DNA from: Actinomycetota bacterium | GTDB taxonomy: Bacteria; Actinomycetota; Acidimicrobiia; Acidimicrobiales; Acidimicrobiaceae | Direction of reading: 5' to 3' | NCBI GenBank assembly: GCA_004366215.1 | Contig: SIRY01000042.1 | Location: 1 to 14,064 of the forward strand | Length of the DNA stretch: 14,064 bases | Shown here: one piece after another, positions 11,895 to 14,064 of the stretch | How the letters are laid out: each line of letters begins with the position of its first letter | Numbering within the stretch: the first letter of the stretch is position 1 | Notes under the pieces: generated by a model | Database searches by the model: none | Told to the model about the DNA's origin: nothing | What the model saw: the letters and a program-made list of their open reading frames with translations, nothing else | Translations under genes and position numbers: made by a program

Positions 11895-14064
11895 GCCGAG
11901 CCCCCGAGCCGTGCGCGGCGTTCAGCGAGGAGGTCGAGGGCGGTCTCAAGGTCAAGCGTCGCCGGGTCAACGCCTCGCGGAAGCGACGCGTTGACCTCGC
12001 CGTCGCTCACGTACGGTCCGTAGCGGCCGGAGCGCACGACGATACGACGCTTTCGCTCCGGATCCTCACCGAGCTCGAGCACGCTCGCGGAACGCCCTCG
12101 ACGCTTGGGCTCGCGGAACCGAGCGAGCGCGTCCTCGAGTCCGATCGTAAAGAGCTCGTCTGGCTTCTCGAGCGAGCGCGTCTCTCGGCCACGCGAGAGG
12201 TACGGACCGAAGCGACCGAGGTGGGCGACGACCTCTTGACCGGTCTCTGGGTCGACCCCGATGCGGCGAGGGAGCGAGAGCAGCGCGACCGCGTCGTCGA
12301 GGCTCAGCGTCTCTGGGTGCTGTCCGACCAAGAGCGACACGCGCCGCAGTCCACGGTCGTCACCTTCGCCGAGCTGCACGTAGGGGCCGAAGCGACCCGT
12401 GCGAACCAGCACCGGTTGCCCGTCGAGCTCGCCGAGCACGCGGTCACCACGTGTGGCGCGCTCGAGGAGCTCGACCGCACGATCGACGGTCAGCTCGTCG
12501 GGTGCGAGGTCGTCAGGTATCGATGCAGTCTCTTCGCCTGCCTGCACGAACGGGCCGTAGCGGCCTACCCGAACGACAACGGGCGTACCGTCAGCCCGCG
12601 TGCCGAGTGGGATTGAGTTCACCTCTCGCGCGTCGATCTCGGCCAAGCGTTCAGCCACGAGCTGGTGCAGACCAGGCGTACCGTTGCCCCAGTAGAACGA
12701 GGTCAGGTACGGCGTCGGATCCTGCTGCCCTGCCGCGATGCGGTCGAGGTCATCCTCGAGGTGCGCCGTGAACGAGTAGTCCACGAGCTCAGCGAAGTAG
12801 CGCTCGAGCAGCTGGACCACGGCGAAGCCGACGAACGTCGGTACGAGCGCTTGGTGGCGCCGCCAGGCGTAGTTCCGCTCGAGGAGCGTCGTGATGATCT
12901 GGGCGTAGGTCGACGGCCTGCCGATCCCCCGCTCCTCGAGAGCTCGCACGAGCGAGGCCTCGGTGTAGCGCGCAGGCGGCTGCGTCTCGTGACCCGACGA
13001 CAGCGCCTCATCGACCACGAGGCGCTCTGAGCGCTCGAGGTGCGGCAGCGCAGGCTCATCGTCGTCAGCCTGCGTCGGGTAGGCCATGAGGAACCCTGGA
13101 TCGGCGAGCGTCCTGCCTCGAGCAACCAGTGTCGCCGTCTCGAGCCGGGCTCCGGCTGCTTCGACCGGCTCACGGAGCGACGACTCAAGGGTGACCACCA
13201 TCGCCACGCCGCGCGCGTCGCTCATCTGCGAGGCGAGGGTGCGACGGTAGATGAGCTCGTAGAGACGCGCCTCATCGCTGCCAAGCTCGCGAGCCACGTC
13301 CGCCGGGTCGCGCCACCGCTGGCCCGCGGGGCGGATCGCCTCGTGCGCCTCTTGCGCGTTCTTCACCCTCGAGCGGTACCGACGTGGGGCGTCGGGGAGC
13401 GCTGAGGGATACCGCGACGCCACGATCCGTCTGGCCTCCGCGACGGCCTCAGCGCTCAAGGCCACGGAGTCCGTTCGCATGTAGGTGATGTAGCCCTGCT
13501 CGTAGAGGCGCTGAGCGACCGACATGGTCCGCTGCGCCGAGAAGCGCAGCCGCCTGGAAGCCTCTTGCTGGAGGGTCGAGGTCATGAACGGGGCCTCAGG
13601 TCGACGGACGTAGGAGCGCTCCTCGAGCTCGACGACGGTGGCCGTCTCACCTCGGAGGGCTCCAGCGAGCTCGCTCGCCGTGCGCTCGTCGAGGACGAGC
13701 ACCTCGGCTCTCGCGACGCCACGAGCGTCGAAGTCGCGACCGGCGGCCACGCGTCGGCCGTCGAGCGCCGCGAGGCGCGCTGAGACGTGGTCCCCGTCGT
13801 CCCCTCGGCTGAGCTCGACCTGCACGTCGAAGTACCGAGCCGGTCGAAAGGCCATGCGCTCGCGCTCCCGATCGACGAGCAGACGACAGGCCACCGACTG
13901 GACACGCCCCGCCGAGAGCCGTGGCATGACCTTCTTCCACAGCACCGGCGACACCTCGTAGCCAAAGAGGCGATCGAGGATGCGGCGGGTCTCCTGCGCG
14001 TCGACGAGTCCGCGATCGATGCCCCGGGTCGCGCTAAGTGCCGCTCTGATGGCGGACTCGGTGA
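11891..14064 (-). CDS. topA: DNA topoisomerase I (type IA), N-terminus beyond the window
   Basis: Relaxes negative supercoils by single-strand cleavage and passage. About 723 residues are visible; the frame runs unbroken off the right edge, so the TOPRIM domain and start codon are missing from view. Seen in order are DAQETRRILDRLFGYEVSP (about 13945-14003), LSAGRVQSVACRL, the active-site ITYMRTDS with its Tyr codon at 13481-13483, QEAHEAIRP, and GRPSTYAQIITTL. The C-terminus has four repeats of the G(R/K)(F/Y)GP(Y/F)(V/L) type, near 12560, 12393, 12206 and 12022, about 56-62 residues apart. There are no zinc-finger cysteines and no Lys-rich tail; it ends soon after the fourth repeat. The internal ATG at 13954 is not the true start. 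Its TGA overlaps tmk. Confidence 0.96.
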   Translation of the reverse strand, partial: TESAIRAALSATRGIDRGLVDAQETRRILDRLFGYEVSPVLWKKVMPRLSAGRVQSVACRLLVDRERERMAFRPARYFDVQVELSRGDDGDHVSARLAALDGRRVAAGRDFDARGVARAEVLVLDERTASELAGALRGETATVVELEERSYVRRPEAPFMTSTLQQEASRRLRFSAQRTMSVAQRLYEQGYITYMRTDSVALSAEAVAEARRIVASRYPSALPDAPRRYRSRVKNAQEAHEAIRPAGQRWRDPADVARELGSDEARLYELIYRRTLASQMSDARGVAMVVTLESSLREPVEAAGARLETATLVARGRTLADPGFLMAYPTQADDDEPALPHLERSERLVVDEALSSGHETQPPARYTEASLVRALEERGIGRPSTYAQIITTLLERNYAWRRHQALVPTFVGFAVVQLLERYFAELVDYSFTAHLEDDLDRIAAGQQDPTPYLTSFYWGNGTPGLHQLVAERLAEIDAREVNSIPLGTRADGTPVVVRVGRYGPFVQAGEETASIPDDLAPDELTVDRAVELLERATRGDRVLGELDGQPVLVRTGRFGPYVQLGEGDDRGLRRVSLLVGQHPETLSLDDAVALLSLPRRIGVDPETGQEVVAHLGRFGPYLSRGRETRSLEKPDELFTIGLEDALARFREPKRRGRSASVLELGEDPERKRRIVVRSGRYGPYVSDGEVNASLPRGVDPATLDLETALDLLAERRARLGGSA

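Noticed and set aside
11528..12616. 362-codon open frame on the + strand opposite topA and tmk
   Set aside because: Antisense shadow. The protein is Arg/Pro-rich with no recognisable motif, while topA and tmk on the other strand show full family signatures.
1..14064. CRISPR arrays, insertion sequences, prophage, toxin-antitoxin or defence genes
   Set aside because: No direct-repeat arrays, transposase motifs, terminal inverted repeats or defence-type domains were seen. The tRNA has no adjacent integrase or duplicated 3' end, so it is not an obvious integration site.

Overview
The window is a dense, high-GC bacterial chromosome segment. It has many GTG starts, 4-bp stop/start overlaps and codons ending mostly in G or C. 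A SigR/RsrA-type sigma/anti-sigma pair, an actinobacterial zinc metallopeptidase next to tilS, and an actinobacterial-style topoisomerase I tail all point to an actinobacterium. The divergent enzyme sequences and the gene order suggest a lineage outside the well-studied mycobacteria and streptomycetes, possibly Acidimicrobiia; that placement is inference.

Left edge (1-1420, + strand): the tail of an unidentified two-helix membrane protein whose reading frame looks broken near 40-80, then a long-chain polyprenyl diphosphate synthase. This gene runs tail-to-tail into lysS, and the two stop regions overlap by 4 bp.

Right part (1417-14064, all - strand, so read from right to left): one almost gap-free array. 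In transcription order it is topA (5' end outside the window), tmk, holB, tRNA-Thr(CGT), sigR-like sigma factor, rsrA-like zinc anti-sigma factor, a 65-residue zinc-knuckle protein, a DUF2342-type zinc metallopeptidase, tilS, hpt, folE, folP, folB, folK, panC, coaX and lysS. The largest gap inside it is 31 bp, and I see no terminator or clear internal promoter, so it behaves like one long operon or a set of overlapping ones.

The genes fall into four functional blocks. Replication and topology: topA, tmk, holB. Thiol or redox stress and zinc-dependent proteins: the sigma/anti-sigma pair, the zinc-knuckle protein and the metallopeptidase. Tetrahydrofolate synthesis: folE-folP-folB-folK, from GTP to dihydropteroate. 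Pantothenate/CoA and translation: panC, coaX, tilS, tRNA-Thr, lysS, plus purine salvage by hpt. From general knowledge, the metallopeptidase-tilS-hpt-fol-panC-coaX-lysS order parallels the Mycobacterium tuberculosis region around Rv3626c-Rv3598c. Here ftsH is missing between hpt and folE, and panD between panC and coaX.

No IS elements, CRISPR arrays, phage genes or defence systems are visible. The most notable points are the tRNA plus redox sigma module set inside a housekeeping operon, the run of zinc-cysteine proteins after it, and several active-site substitutions (Hpt, FolE, Tmk).
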